A stretch of DNA of 64,000 nucleotides. Origin: Acanthosepion lycidas (taxonomy: Eukaryota > Mollusca > Cephalopoda > Sepiida > Sepiidae). Positions 38,285 through 47,165 of this stretch are shown one piece after another (position 1 is the stretch's first letter; the number at the start of each line of letters is the position of its first letter). The notes below the pieces were generated by a model. The model was not told where the DNA came from, ran no database searches, and was given only the letters and a program-made list of their open reading frames with translations. The DNA lies in contig OZ010578.1 in NCBI GenBank assembly GCA_963932145.1, positions 41,343,101-41,407,100 of the forward strand, written 5' to 3'. The translations under genes and the position numbers were made by a program.

Positions 38285-38790
38285 AACGCGATAGAGAACG
38301 CTGCCTTTCAAAAGCTAAGCAAAGTATTAAGGAACAGACAAATTTCGTTGGAGACAAAGAAAATAGCATTAAAATGTTACGTAATATCAGTCTTCCTATA
38401 TGGTAGAGGTTGCAATCGCCCTCCTAGATGAAGAAGAGATTTGAGCAAATAGAAATATGGTTCTCCAGAAGGATGCTGGGAAAACCATGGACAGAATATG
38501 TGAGCAACGACGATGTTTTAGAGAAAATCAAAACAAACAAAAAAACACCCTTAACACCAGGAAGAGACAGCTGAAACTTCTAGGGTGCATAATGAGGAAA
38601 GAGGGCTTGGAAAATTTGAAACTCACAATACAGGTTGAAGGCAAGGGGAACAGGAAAAACAACGCATAACGTACCTAACGGGCATGAGTATATGGATGGC
38701 GGAATAATGTTTAACTGAAAAAGACAAAATATATTAAGAGCTACAAAGAACAGGAAAATGTGGCCATGATCACCAACATCACAGCACATA
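38285..38790 (+). pseudogene. RTE-like LINE, C-terminal fragment
   Basis: Plus-strand frames give TKKIALKCYVISVFLYGRG, then RRMLGKPWTEYVSNDDVL, then MRKEGLENLKLTIQVEGKGN. The SECW block is changed to GRGC. Reading frame is interrupted several times. Confidence 0.75.
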
Positions 38791-38934
38791 AAACAAGATA
38801 GAATGTTCAAGAAATTGATCTCGTGTTTCGTGTTCGGAGAAGCCAAAAGATAGAAAAAAATTGACTTTCTTCCTTCAGTTTTTCTCTGGATTCTCTATTT
38901 TTGAAGCACGCTGAGTTACATCCGTAATGTAAGC

Positions 38935-39227
38935 CGTCTCGAGTATGACGATAAACTACATCCAGCAGCAGGGCCTCTGATCAGGAGGTTTTGAGGAACG
39001 TGGAACCACCTCTTAATTGTTGGTGTTCCCAGGTCCACCGTGACCCAGGGTGGTAGCATCTATTAGGGTCCCAGCTATGGGAAAATAGTTAACTATTACC
39101 AGCAATATATTTTTGAAGGAAAAATAATACCAGAAATAGATTTTTCACTAAACAGCATATTACCAGCAATTAAAAATTTTGTCCGCATTAAGTAACCCAT
39201 TGAGGTTGATATATCGTAAAATGAAAC
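38935..39227 (-). mobile_element. Minisatellite-bearing SINE-like element, truncated
   Basis: Minus strand: ATGTAGTTTATCGTC near 38950, GGTGGTTCCACGTTCCTC, CCATAGCTGGGACCCTAATA and a few TGGTAATATGCTG-like units. It is cut at 39227 by the LTR-like element, whose TGTGAC start lies at 39228. Confidence 0.7.
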
Positions 39228-40600
39228 TGTGACATCAGAACCCGATCCAGAGTCTTATCCCGGTCACGGCGCCAACTGCGACGTCGGCCACTCCCGTTCG
39301 TTCGTTCGGGTGCGTGTCGCGTGTGCGTGACGACCAACTGGCTTGGTATTGGTCGCGGCACCCAAGTGTGACGTTCCAACCATTTGGCGATTCGGATGGG
39401 AATCGGGTTAGATCCGATAACAGCCTCGTCGTTCCCAACTCGCCTCCAACGCCTGGTTACCGAAGTAACTACTTTGATTCCCAGTCTGCCTACCCACGTT
39501 GTGAATTGATCTATGCAGAGGAAATCAATCAGTCGTCGGGGCCGTAATGCAAGCTGAGTTCGAATGAGGGTGGTATCACACAAATAGATGTGAGAGAAAA
39601 TAAAATAACAACTCGAAAAGTTCAAGTTATTAAAAAAAAAGGATAACAATACTTTATATATGTTGCTGGATACACGGTCACGTCTATCTCCCAACCCGCT
39701 ATGTGGTTTCGTGACACGTTGTTTTTTGTTTTTGTTTTTTTTGTTAGGCGAGTCTTAACATCTAAGCTGTCTGTCCTTTAAGAAACTGGTTCTTGGTGTG
39801 TCTTCAGGCGAAATTCATAAAACTTATTTTGGTGGTGTGAGTCTAAGTCGTTCTTCAAAAAATAAATTGTTCTTGGTTAGAAGATGAGTTCGGAATTTGC
39901 GCGAATCTTGGTCAGCTCTTCGTGGTGGATCTTCAGAGCTCTCAACTGGAACTCGGTCTCGAACTAACTGCAACTAAAAACTCTCTCTCGAACTCTCGTT
40001 TTCGCTCGCTGCGACTTTGCTTATATGGACGCCGACCCAAACCTGGGTGGGCTCGTCGGGGTTTGAGGTTCCTTGATAATTCTAAATCCATAGTCCACTT
40101 CTTTATTTTCGGTCAGGAATTTTCCACTCCTTTCCATTTTTGGAAGTCTTCTCTTACCCCCACATTCTCTTATTCTCATATGGATATCTCACCATACTTC
40201 AGAGGGGCGCCAACGGTTTTCCCACTTCCTCGCAGCAACTTCTCATACCTACCTCTCAATGGGCGGCGGCTGGCTCCCCCTTGCGTCACATGATCACCTC
40301 CGCCTGGCTCTCGTTAACATTCAGCCAATGGCGTTCAACAGTGTGGGCGTGACCAGACTAGCCTTGTTCTTAAAAAAATATATATTTTGCTCAAAGAAAA
40401 AAAAATCATCTTTTTCTCTTCCTTTTCTTTCTTTTGTTTCTCTCTTCTTCTCTGGCCGCCAAGAGGACAATACGATCCGTTGAGTGATAATCTCAATTCT
40501 TATCCTAACGTCACGGCATATGGAATTCTTCAATCAGATTTTCGCCAGCACCAAGAGGCTAGTCAACCAGACACACTCATTCTTCGGCGCCAACGAAATA
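39228..40600 (+). mobile_element. LTR-like element, left part, third copy
   Basis: Starts TGTGACATC and is collinear with 15835-17518 up to TTCGCCAGCACCAAG (about 40540). Right end lost. Inserted into the SINE-like element at 38935. Broken fossil. Confidence 0.6.
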
Positions 40601-41100
40601 TTGTTTTGCTGTGTAGTGTACAGGGAAGGTGATATTTCAGCGGAGCATTTGTCAGCTTACAATCAAAGAGTTTCATATTTTGTTGAAACTATATTGGGAT
40701 TCGCTATCATGTATTCCCTTATGAAGCATTTGGGATTTGAAGCGATGATATTTTCCGGAATACTCCTTCGACTATTTTTAACAAAAGAGCTTTTTTTTAA
40801 ATTGAATAAAGGGTTCTTTAAATTGAAAAGAAATAGTTTGTTTGTGTTTTTTTTTTTTTACAAAAAAAGAAAGAAATCAACCTACAGGAATCAATGTCCA
40901 ATCACAATGAAGGCTTGTCTCAGAAATTGAAGCACAATAATGATTTCTACCTGAATGTCTGTTACCATTATTTACACAGTGACTATTGTCAATATCTTTG
41001 TCGCTATTTGTTGTTGGGTCTTCCCTCTGACGAGTCTATTATGAACTCTTCCACTTACTATAAAAAAGCAGGAAAAATAAGCCGCGGGGGGATTAGTGCC
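40601..41100. other. Unassigned spacer
   Basis: A frame of about 148 codons spans 40484-40930, but half of it reads through the LTR-like end and it has no recognisable domain. Confidence 0.45.
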
Positions 41101-41103
41101 ATA

Positions 41104-41330
41104 GCTTGTTCGACTCTTGAACTCTCTGCATTGAGCGGAGAGGAAGCCGGACGATGCTTTGCCGAAGGGCAAAGTTTGGTCCGGGGAGGTAAACAGACAC
41201 TGACCCGTTTATACGGGTTCTAAAGCAATATTTTTGGCCGTGCCTACGGGCTCAGAGAACCCACAGTAAACTCAGCCTTGTGCCACAAACATCCCTCGTG
41301 TGAGGGGGCTGTTAACTATTAATGGCGCTC
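41104..41330 (+). repeat. Five-hairpin structured repeat, copy A
   Basis: Hairpins in order are as follows. (1) CTCTCTGC/GCGGAGAG, 41122-41142. (2) CCGGAC/GTCCGG, 41147-41184, enclosing CTTTGCC-GAAG-GGCAAAG. (3) ACCCG-TTTATA-CGGGT, 41203-41218. (4) GCCG-TGCCTA-CGGGC, 41236-41251. (5) GGG...CCC, 41248-41262. A CTCAGCCTTGTGCCACA tail follows, also found in the SINE at 44351. Confidence 0.7.
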
Positions 41331-41334
41331 CAAA

Positions 41335-41460
41335 CTGTTCAACTGTCGAACTCTCTGCCTTGAGCAGAGAGGAAGCCGAACGATGCTTTGCCGAAGGTAA
41401 ACTCAGCCTTGTGCCGCATAGATCCCTCGTGGCGGGGGGGGGAGTTAAATATTAACAGTG
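41335..41460 (+). repeat. Five-hairpin repeat, copy B (internally deleted)
   Basis: Keeps hairpin 1 as a perfect CTCTCTGC-CTTGA-GCAGAGAG and then jumps to the AAACTCAGCCTTGTGCC tail. Hairpins 3-5 are deleted. Confidence 0.7.
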
Positions 41461-41700
41461 ATATAGATTGTTCAACTGTCGAACTCTCTGACTTGGGCCG
41501 AGAGGAACCCGGTCGAGGCTGTGCCGAAGGATAGAGTTTCGTCCGGGGATGTCGACAGACCCGAACACGTTTATGCGTGTTCTACGGGGTTTTTTTAGCC
41601 GAGCCTACGGGTTCGGATGACCCACGTTAAACTCGGCCCTTTGCTACATATATCCCTCGTAGGAGTCTGTTAAATATTAATGCTGATATAGGCGGAACGG
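41461..41700 (+). repeat. Five-hairpin repeat, copy C
   Basis: Hairpin 3 is GAACACG-TTTATG-CGTGTTC (41573-41592) and hairpin 5 is GGGT-TCGGATG-ACCC (41610-41624). An outer CTGTCGA/TCGACAG pairing also forms. Stem bases differ from copies A and D but remain paired. Confidence 0.7.
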
Positions 41701-41749
41701 TGGTCAACCGATACACACTCCCAGGTCGTGTAACACATTTCTCGTTGTA

Positions 41750-41825
41750 TTAGGTTGGTACAAAAATAATGTCGTTTTCTCACATATTAACATATGTGAG
41801 AAAACGACATTTTGCACCAACCTAA
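41750..41825. mobile_element. Palindromic mariner MITE, 76 bp
   Basis: TTAGGTTGGTACAAAAATAA to TTTTGCACCAACCTAA-type end. TA duplication at 41748-41749 and 41826-41827. This copy is not in a microsatellite; a few bases are missing from the right arm. Confidence 0.9.
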
Positions 41826-41889
41826 TATTTACTATTCAATACACGTTTTATCTGCAACCTCTTGTTTTCTTATTTCTTAACCAATTACT

Positions 41890-41955
41890 TGGTCACAACA
41901 CTATTATCATAACGTTTCGGCTGTTTTGCCCTCCAAACTTCATCAGGTATACTAG
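41890..41955 (-). repeat. PLE-type tail motif
   Basis: Minus strand CCTGATGAAG...CAGCCGAAACGTTATG resembles the SINE/PLE tail core at 21759, but helix II is not adjacent to the core. Treated as a relic. Confidence 0.4.
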
Positions 41956-42200
41956 GGATGATCACAAAGTATCGATACTGGTGCTTTAAAAATAAAACTA
42001 CAAAAGATATCAGTTTGGCATTTAATCTCCTCGGAAGTAGTCCTCATCTGAAGCCACCCACTTTATCTGGAGTTCTTTCCATTGATGGAAGCCTTACTAG
42101 TGTTCAAGGCCAGTCTGTGCCAAGTGGCTACACTCTTCATACTTTAGATCCGTTATCATAGCAATAGTTCCGATACTTTTTGATCAAACTTCGTACCGCG
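41956..42200 (-). mobile_element. Mariner element, internally deleted, both termini present
   Basis: Termini (reading inward) ATGATCACAAAGTATCGATA and, inverted, TTGATCAAAAAGTATCGGAA. The minus strand retains the transposase C-terminal WVASDEDYFRGD and its stop. About 245 bp, so roughly a kilobase of coding sequence is gone. Same family as 36730-37185. Confidence 0.75.
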
Positions 42201-42890
42201 ATCCGACTACCCTACAAGGAAATTTCAGTGCCGCTCAGCTCCGTTTCCACTTTGTCCAAGTAAACACTGCCCACCCCAGGAATTGAACTCACAATCAATA
42301 TGTCACGAACCAACATTTAATACCGCTAGTGATATCAACAAAAACGACGTGGATATAACAGTCTGAATTTAAATAATGTAAATTAAAAAAAAAACTGTTG
42401 ATCTGTGTGCCGAGAGATGCAATAATGTTCATTTAAGCATTACTTTCATTAATGTATATACAGTTGAGGAAGTTATTCTGCTTTAAATCAAAAAACAAGG
42501 AGAGCATTATTTCTCTCAGCATTGTAATAAACAACCAGTCATATGTTTTTAATATTATTTTATTTGTTTAATTACAAGGCTAATTACAAATTAACCTTAA
42601 TGAGAATTTAATTACAACTTCATTAAAACCCGCTTAATTAAAATTTGCACATTTCGTAAGTAAAGGCAGTTTATGACATTTTTCTAAAAGAGAACGACTA
42701 TATTTAGGGCCCGGTTATGTTCATTTAGGGCCCCTAGACGAATGAAATTATGTCCCTCCTCCGCAGAAGGAACTAACCTCGAACTTTCCCGCTATAGTCT
42801 TGAATATGTTTCAATCGTGATATATTTTAGCGACATTTACACAGCTTGAAGTAAACTTACGGAAAATTCTTTAAATAAATTAGAATAGCT

Positions 42891-43054
42891 TGTTATGAAT
42901 AATCAAGGGAGGTCTCCTCTTATTTTGTTACGCTCCCCTTTGAGAGAGCTATTTCTGTTTATTGGGACTATAAAAGGAGACTATAAGCGAACCTTGTATT
43001 CTCAGTTGAATAAAGCTTTCTTAAAGACTACACCTGGGTACTTTTGTCCTTACA
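42891..43054 (+). mobile_element. Solo LTR, 164 bp
   Basis: Starts TGTTATG and ends CCTTACA, flanked by a perfect 5-bp target duplication TAGCT (42886-42890 and 43055-43059). Contains TATAAAAGG and, downstream, AATAAA, in the order expected for an LTR. No internal region. The intact duplication suggests a moderately young insertion. Superfamily not certain; a short LTR and 5-bp duplication would fit Ty1/copia or Ty3/gypsy. Confidence 0.75.
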
Positions 43055-43225
43055 TAGCTATCATTCTTTTGTCAATAAAAAATATTCTTTGAAAATAGAA
43101 CTATTTTAATATTTATTGCAAAGCAAATTAGCACATATTTCAAAACAACCGTAGTAAAAAAAAAAAAAACTGATTTTTTATAAGCAGATTTAGAAGACAA
43201 TCAAAATAACTAAGAGCATGTCATT

Positions 43226-43596
43226 TCAGTTTATGAAACTATTTAGCAATTATAACATCTAGAAAATTAAAATCACAGCTTTATGAAAATGTCTAAGAAT
43301 TAGACATTTTAAACTAAAAGCAAACATGTTATCTACTCGAAACACAATGAAACAAACTAAAACATTCTTTTCCTTGTTTTGCTTCCTGCAATGTCAAATG
43401 AATATGAGTTTCTCATATTGATATCATTTCACTTTATGAAACTGTGTAGCAGTTATAACATCTAGAAAATTAAAATCACTGCTTTGTAAAAGATCGAGAG
43501 TCCCTAGGCTGCAGCCTATACCACTCTATAGGATAATACGTCTCTGGGCCCTAGGCTGCGGCCTATATTAGCCTAAAGGATAATCCTGCACTGATT
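43226..43596. repeat. Short direct repeats
   Basis: TTATAACATCTAGAAAATTA with flanks occurs at about 43226-43290 and 43428-43492. A second pair, CCCTAGGCTGCRGCCTATA plus AGGATAAT, occurs at 43511-43547 and 43559-43596. Confidence 0.75.
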
Positions 43597-43799
43597 GTAT
43601 TATACATATGTATATGTCCGTCGATATCAAATGAAACATATATCAAATACTTCATAGACACCAATGAATGCATATGTAATTATAAAAAAAAATAATTACA
43701 GGCTATATCGGAGCTAATCGGAAATAATTTCATTTTATTCACTTTAATACATTAGAAACTTCCTTCCAAACTCTGAATCCAGTAAATGCATCGTTCTAA

Positions 43800-43935
43800 T
43801 AGCAATTTTAAAATATTGATCCCAGAAATCGGTTGTATACAGTTGGCAGTTTAGAGATTTCTGAACAGGTTTGGCGCTATGCATGACATCCGTATGAAAG
43901 TGTCGATCTGATGAGGTTATTTTAAGAACATGATT
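43800..43935. repeat. Dispersed repeat, inverse of 22880-23030
   Basis: GGTTTGGCGCTATGCATGAC and CAGTTTAGAGATTTCTGAAC are the inverse of the copy at 22900-23000. Confidence 0.65.
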
Positions 43936-43969
43936 CTCGATTCCAGGCTGTTGTTTTGGTTTTTTAGCT

Positions 43970-44260
43970 ATTTGCGGTGTTGAGCGAAACTACCTCCAGA
44001 GAAGCCTATTCTATATTCAATTTCATTTTCTCCTATACTATTTTTGATATAACTGCTACATATGCCGATATATTCTATCTTTCTGGCAGTTACTAATTCT
44101 ACAACCTGAATATTTATGAAGGATTCAGGATAGGTGCCGTTATACTTTCTGTTTTGTAAACGTTTGTCTTGATTCCAGTTTCATGAAACACTTGATAGAT
44201 GGTGTTGATTTTCTATTCAAGATGATTCTTATCCTAAATATGAATACTATGACATCAGCA
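43970..44260 (-). pseudogene. LINE reverse transcriptase, downstream part
   Basis: Minus strand shows a YADVIVFIF block (degenerate YADD), then INTIYQVFHETGIKTNVYKT-like and YIGICSSYI-like residues: RT motif and thumb region. Belongs with 44820-45300; the two halves were separated by later insertions at 44333-44831. Confidence 0.6.
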
Positions 44261-44350
44261 TAGCACCCCACTCCCCGTCATCATCAGTACATTGGCCTCG
44301 ATTGGGCGGGTAAACAGAATTGTTACCTTCTATTGGTAAATTCGTTTGGG

Positions 44351-44626
44351 CATCTCGGGGCAGTGTAATGGTTAGCAAGCTTGTCTCGCTAGAACAAGTT
44401 ACGACTGAGTAGTGAGTTTGATCCTCTCTGGGTGCCTCCTACTTTCGGCCTTGTGCCACATCTAAGCTACGCTTGGAAAATCACGAGGGCACCTCGAAGT
44501 GTTGTAATGGTTATCAAGCATGTCTCGCTTGAATAATTACGACTGAGTAATGCGGCTGATCCTTACTGGGTGCCCCATAGTTTGGGCCTTGTGCCAATTC
44601 TAAGCTACGCTTGGAAAATCACTTTT
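44351..44626 (+). mobile_element. Two tandem tRNA-derived SINEs
   Basis: Each unit of about 135-140 bp has an A-box-like TGTAATGGTTAGCAAGC, a B-box-like GTTTGATCC in unit 1, and a core CGGCCTTGTGCCACATCTAA ending GCTTGGAAAATCAC. The pair is flanked by TTGGTAAATTCGTTTGG (about 44333-44349 and 44628-44644), a target-site duplication. Confidence 0.75.
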
Positions 44627-44664
44627 GGTAAATTCGTTTGGAATGTGGTGTGGATGTAAATTCG

Positions 44665-44812
44665 TTTGGAATGTGATATATATTAAAATAAAGAGAAAGG
44701 AGCGTAAGATTTATAATCCAGTGTTCTTATTAATTATTTTTATTTAAAAAAAAACTGTACTCAATAGAATTCTGCAGAGCATAAATATTATAAATTTACT
44801 AATTCGTTTCAA
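44665..44812 (+). mobile_element. Short box-bearing element with target duplication
   Basis: GGAGCGTAAGATTTATAATC, CAGTGTTCTTATTAATT and the box GTACTCAATAGAATTCTGCA-GAGC follow the order of 45475-45560 and 57722-57800. It is flanked by AAATTCGTTTGGRATGTG copies (about 44651-44668 and 44813-44831), showing that box elements insert as units. Confidence 0.6.
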
Positions 44813-44819
44813 AAATTCG

Positions 44820-45300
44820 TTTGGGATGTGGTATGGAAAGCTTAAATGGTCTGTGCCCATCTCTTCTCGCCTATGTTGGTGAATAAGCTGGGGATAGTCT
44901 CAGAAAAGATTAAACAGATTGGGACTCTCATTTCCTCCTTGTCGTACTCCTGATAGGGTTTGAAAGGTTTCCATATTGGGATCCCCGGAAAACATGTAAA
45001 ATTTTGTAGTTTGTTACAGTTCCTTTATTAGATCGATGTATCGTTGATTTGGATCTTGGAATGCGGTTTCTAATGGATGAGTAGATAAAATATTGATGGC
45101 GTCATATGTTGCTGTAAGGTTGAAAACGCAGGCATAACCGTTTTCTATTAGAGATGTAAGTAATTTGTTGTTTGATGACATAGATGCCATCAGTACTTCT
45201 TTTACCAGAACGAAAACTAAAGTGAATTGTGCGGAGCTGACTTTCATTAAAAGATGAGAGTCTAATTAATATAATGTTCATTAATAGTTTCAGCATGATG
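44820..45300 (-). pseudogene. LINE reverse transcriptase, upstream part
   Basis: Minus strand: SQLRTIHFSFRSGKRSTDGI, YVIKQQI (RT motif 2 region) and GVRQGGNESPNLFNLF (RT motif 4). Interrupted frames. Clade not assigned. Confidence 0.65.
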
Positions 45301-45413
45301 GATCCAATGGAGATGCTTCTGTATTCATGAGGGTCTTGAGGGATATCTTTTTTCTTTCCATAATGCTTTGAAAATGGACAGACAGACCTAGTCAGAGTTA
45401 TTTAATAAGACTT

Positions 45414-45416
<3 letters not shown>

Positions 45417-45462
<46 letters not shown>
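45417..45462. repeat. (TA)n array
   Basis: 46 bp of TA at the boundary of the box element. Confidence 0.9.
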
Positions 45463-45464
<2 letters not shown>

Positions 45465-45474
45465 CAGAGTGTAG

Positions 45475-45690
45475 AAGAACAAACAGTAAAATCTCCGCGT
45501 TCAGAACATTAATTTAAAAACATTGCTCAATACAAAAAGTAGAGATGTAAATATTTCTTTCTTTCTTATGCAGTATTACATTAAAACATGCACATATCCA
45601 CTACAAAATTGTACATTTTTGTTTCAACGCCAAAAAAAAAAAAAAGGTAAACCTTTTTAAAAACGTCTCATCAGGTGGGGGAATCATGAT
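45475..45690. mobile_element. Box element carrying a complete hammerhead
   Basis: AGTAAAATCTCCGCGTTCAG, ACATTAATTTAAAAACA and the box TTGCTCAATACAAAAAGTAG-AGA (45521-45543) are followed by the minus-strand hammerhead at 45598-45678. A decayed relative is at 57722-57945. Confidence 0.7.
45598..45678 (-). ncRNA. Hammerhead ribozyme, all three helices, strong candidate
   Basis: Minus strand. Helix I is CCAC (45675-45678) with GTGG (45598-45601). The core is CTGATGA (45668-45674). Helix II is GACG (45664-45667) with CGTT (45626-45629), including a G-U at its base. GAA is at 45623-45625. Helix III is ACAAAA (45617-45622) with TTTTGT (45603-45608) around an 8-nt loop. The cleavage-site base is A (45602). 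All invariant core bases are present and every helix is contiguous with the core. The helix II loop is long (34 nt, A/T-rich). Confidence 0.72.
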
Positions 45691-45872
45691 CGAGATGAAG
45701 TTGAATTTAAGCGTATTTATTTTCAGATAAACACACAGTGACTGGATGAACTCGATTCGTTTTACCGAAGAGATTTGCATTATTAGCAGTAATAGTTGCT
45801 GTTTACAAACTCACATTTCCTTCCCAGAGAGCTGAACCGAAATAAATTTTTCAGGAGCATATATATTGTCAT

Positions 45873-45915
45873 CCACAGACAGACTGTTTCGCTGTATCAC
45901 AGCTCATCAGTGTGA
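45873..45915 (-). ncRNA. Hammerhead ribozyme, type I, strong candidate
   Basis: Minus strand. Helix I is CACA (45911-45914) with TGTG (45874-45877), plus a T-G pair. The core is CTGATGA (45904-45910). Helix II is GCTGT/ACAGC (45899-45903 with 45891-45895) around loop GAT. GAA is at 45888-45890. Helix III is A-T and C-G around AGTCT, and ACAG-T-CTGT is near-palindromic as in dimer-acting forms. The cleavage-site base is C (45878). Helix II is perfect and abuts both core strands. Confidence 0.8.
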
Positions 45916-45924
45916 CTAGAGGTC

Positions 45925-46007
45925 CGGTTGAATCTAGCTCGGATCGAAACCCGGATGAATTGGGGTCAGTCGGAGATTCTACCTCTAAGCGGTTGGCGCA
46001 CGGCAGG
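45925..46007 (-). promoter_or_regulatory. tRNA-like pol III promoter upstream of the hammerhead
   Basis: Minus strand: A-box-like CCGCTTAGAGGTAGAATC (45975-45992) and B-box-like GGGTTTCGATCC (45941-45952), about 35 nt apart, in the order and spacing of a tRNA gene. It ends about 10 nt before helix I of the hammerhead. It is not a functional tRNA: no full cloverleaf is apparent. Confidence 0.55.
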
Positions 46008-46484
46008 GGTGAAGTTGAATTTAAGCGTATTTATTTTTAGATAAATACACAGTGACTGAGAGAACTCGATTCGTTTTAAGGTAGAGTCTTGCATTATTAG
46101 CAGTAAGTCACTGTTTACAAACTCACATACTTTTTTTTATTTATTTTCGGATATTACATTGAAAACATGTCAACAGAATGAAAAAAATCTAACAGTACGA
46201 TAAGAGATTTAGAAAATTTTATGGCAGAACCAGAATTTGAACACCCTACTTTTAACATCAGATTTAGTCCCCTCCACTTTTAATATCTGATTTGTCTCCC
46301 CCAACCTTAACATTTACCCGCTCCCAACTTTTAGCATCTGTGTTAGCCCCCACTTTTTATTTTGTATTGCTCCCCTTGTATTAATGATCTTTTAGACTAG
46401 CACCTCACGACACAATCGCTAACATTTGCAATGAGGCGATAACATTGTAAATTTACCTTATTCACTCTCCGAATTACTTCGGAA

Positions 46485-46660
46485 GTATGCTTGTCAAACT
46501 CTCTACCTCCGGTCAGATAGGAACCCAGACGAGGCTGTGCCGAAGGGCAGAGTCTCGTCTGGGGTGGTAGAGAGCTACCCGACCCCGTTTTTACGGGGAA
46601 TTTTTGCCCGAAATTACGGGCTCGGATAGCCCGCAATAAACTTGGCCTTGTGCTGCATCT
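46485..46660 (+). repeat. Five-hairpin structured repeat, copy D
   Basis: Outer CTCTCTACC/GGTAGAGAG; hairpin 2 CCCAGACGAG/CTCGTCTGGG (46524-46563); hairpin 3 CCCCG-TTTTTA-CGGGG (46583-46598); hairpin 4 GCCCG-AAATTA-CGGGC (46606-46621); hairpin 5 GGGCT-CGGAT-AGCCC (46618-46632). Then AAACTTGGCCTTGTGC. This is the best-paired of the four copies. Confidence 0.75.
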
Positions 46661-46934
46661 TACCTTATTCTAGAATAAAGGCACAAGTGCAGGTCACGTA
46701 GTGCGGATTTACTAACTGTAGTAGTATTTCTCTGCAGAGACGGGATTGACAACGAGACGCCCATACTTTTTTTTTCTAATCATAAGCTGTTCTGTGAAAA
46801 AATTCATATTAATACGACAGTGTGGAATGAATTACTTTACTCATATTGATTTTATGTGCATGCGAATTATTGCCATCATTTCTATTGTTGTTATCACATC
46901 ATTTCAGTCGATGTGCACGCCGGCCTTCAGGCAT

Positions 46935-47165
46935 ACGAAGTCTGTCGGAAAAGTAACAGGGCTTATCCGTTATTCGATGTGAGAGGCATCGTGCCCAGCG
47001 AGTTTTTGTCACACGGCCAGACCATCAATCACTAAGACTACAAAAATATCCGACTGCGTTTGCTTCGCTCAGTGCGCGAGAAGAGACGAGAGTTGTGGTA
47101 GGACAGATTGCCTGATCTTGTTCCGTGTAACTTTTTTTTCTCTTCCCCAAAGTTCAAGGGAATCA
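46935..47165 (+). pseudogene. Mariner transposase fragment (plus strand)
   Basis: FDVRGIVPSEFLSHGQTIN, then LRLLRSVREKR, then LPDLVPCNFFF and PKFKGIIK. These are the middle and DLAPCDFFLFPKL region of a DD34D mariner, with the HHDNAPAH block deleted. It abuts an opposite-strand mariner at about 47165. Confidence 0.7.

Larger units (their letters stand above)
45693..46131 (-). mobile_element. Retrozyme-like partial tandem repeat (about 315-bp monomer)
   Basis: GAAGTTGAATTTAAGCGTAT through TTACAAACTCACAT occurs at 45693-45815 and again at 46008-46131, period 315 bp. Between them, on the minus strand, are a tRNA-like promoter region (46007-45925) and a hammerhead (45915-45873). A third, inverted body copy is at 63778-63990. 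Tandem non-coding units of this size with one type I hammerhead per monomer are the hallmark of metazoan retrozymes. Confidence 0.7.

Noticed and set aside
40484-40930. 148-codon open frame
   Set aside because: Begins inside the LTR-like element and ends in A-rich sequence; no recognisable domain.
42895-43092. 65-codon open frame
   Set aside because: Coincides with the 164-bp solo LTR and has no coding features.
43905-43950. CTGATGAGGTTATTTTAAGAAC as a hammerhead
   Set aside because: The second core strand reads ATGA, not GAAA, in this copy, and the inverse copy at 22920 also lacks GAAA.
45925-46007. Functional tRNA gene
   Set aside because: Only the A- and B-box regions resemble a tRNA; acceptor and anticodon stems do not form.
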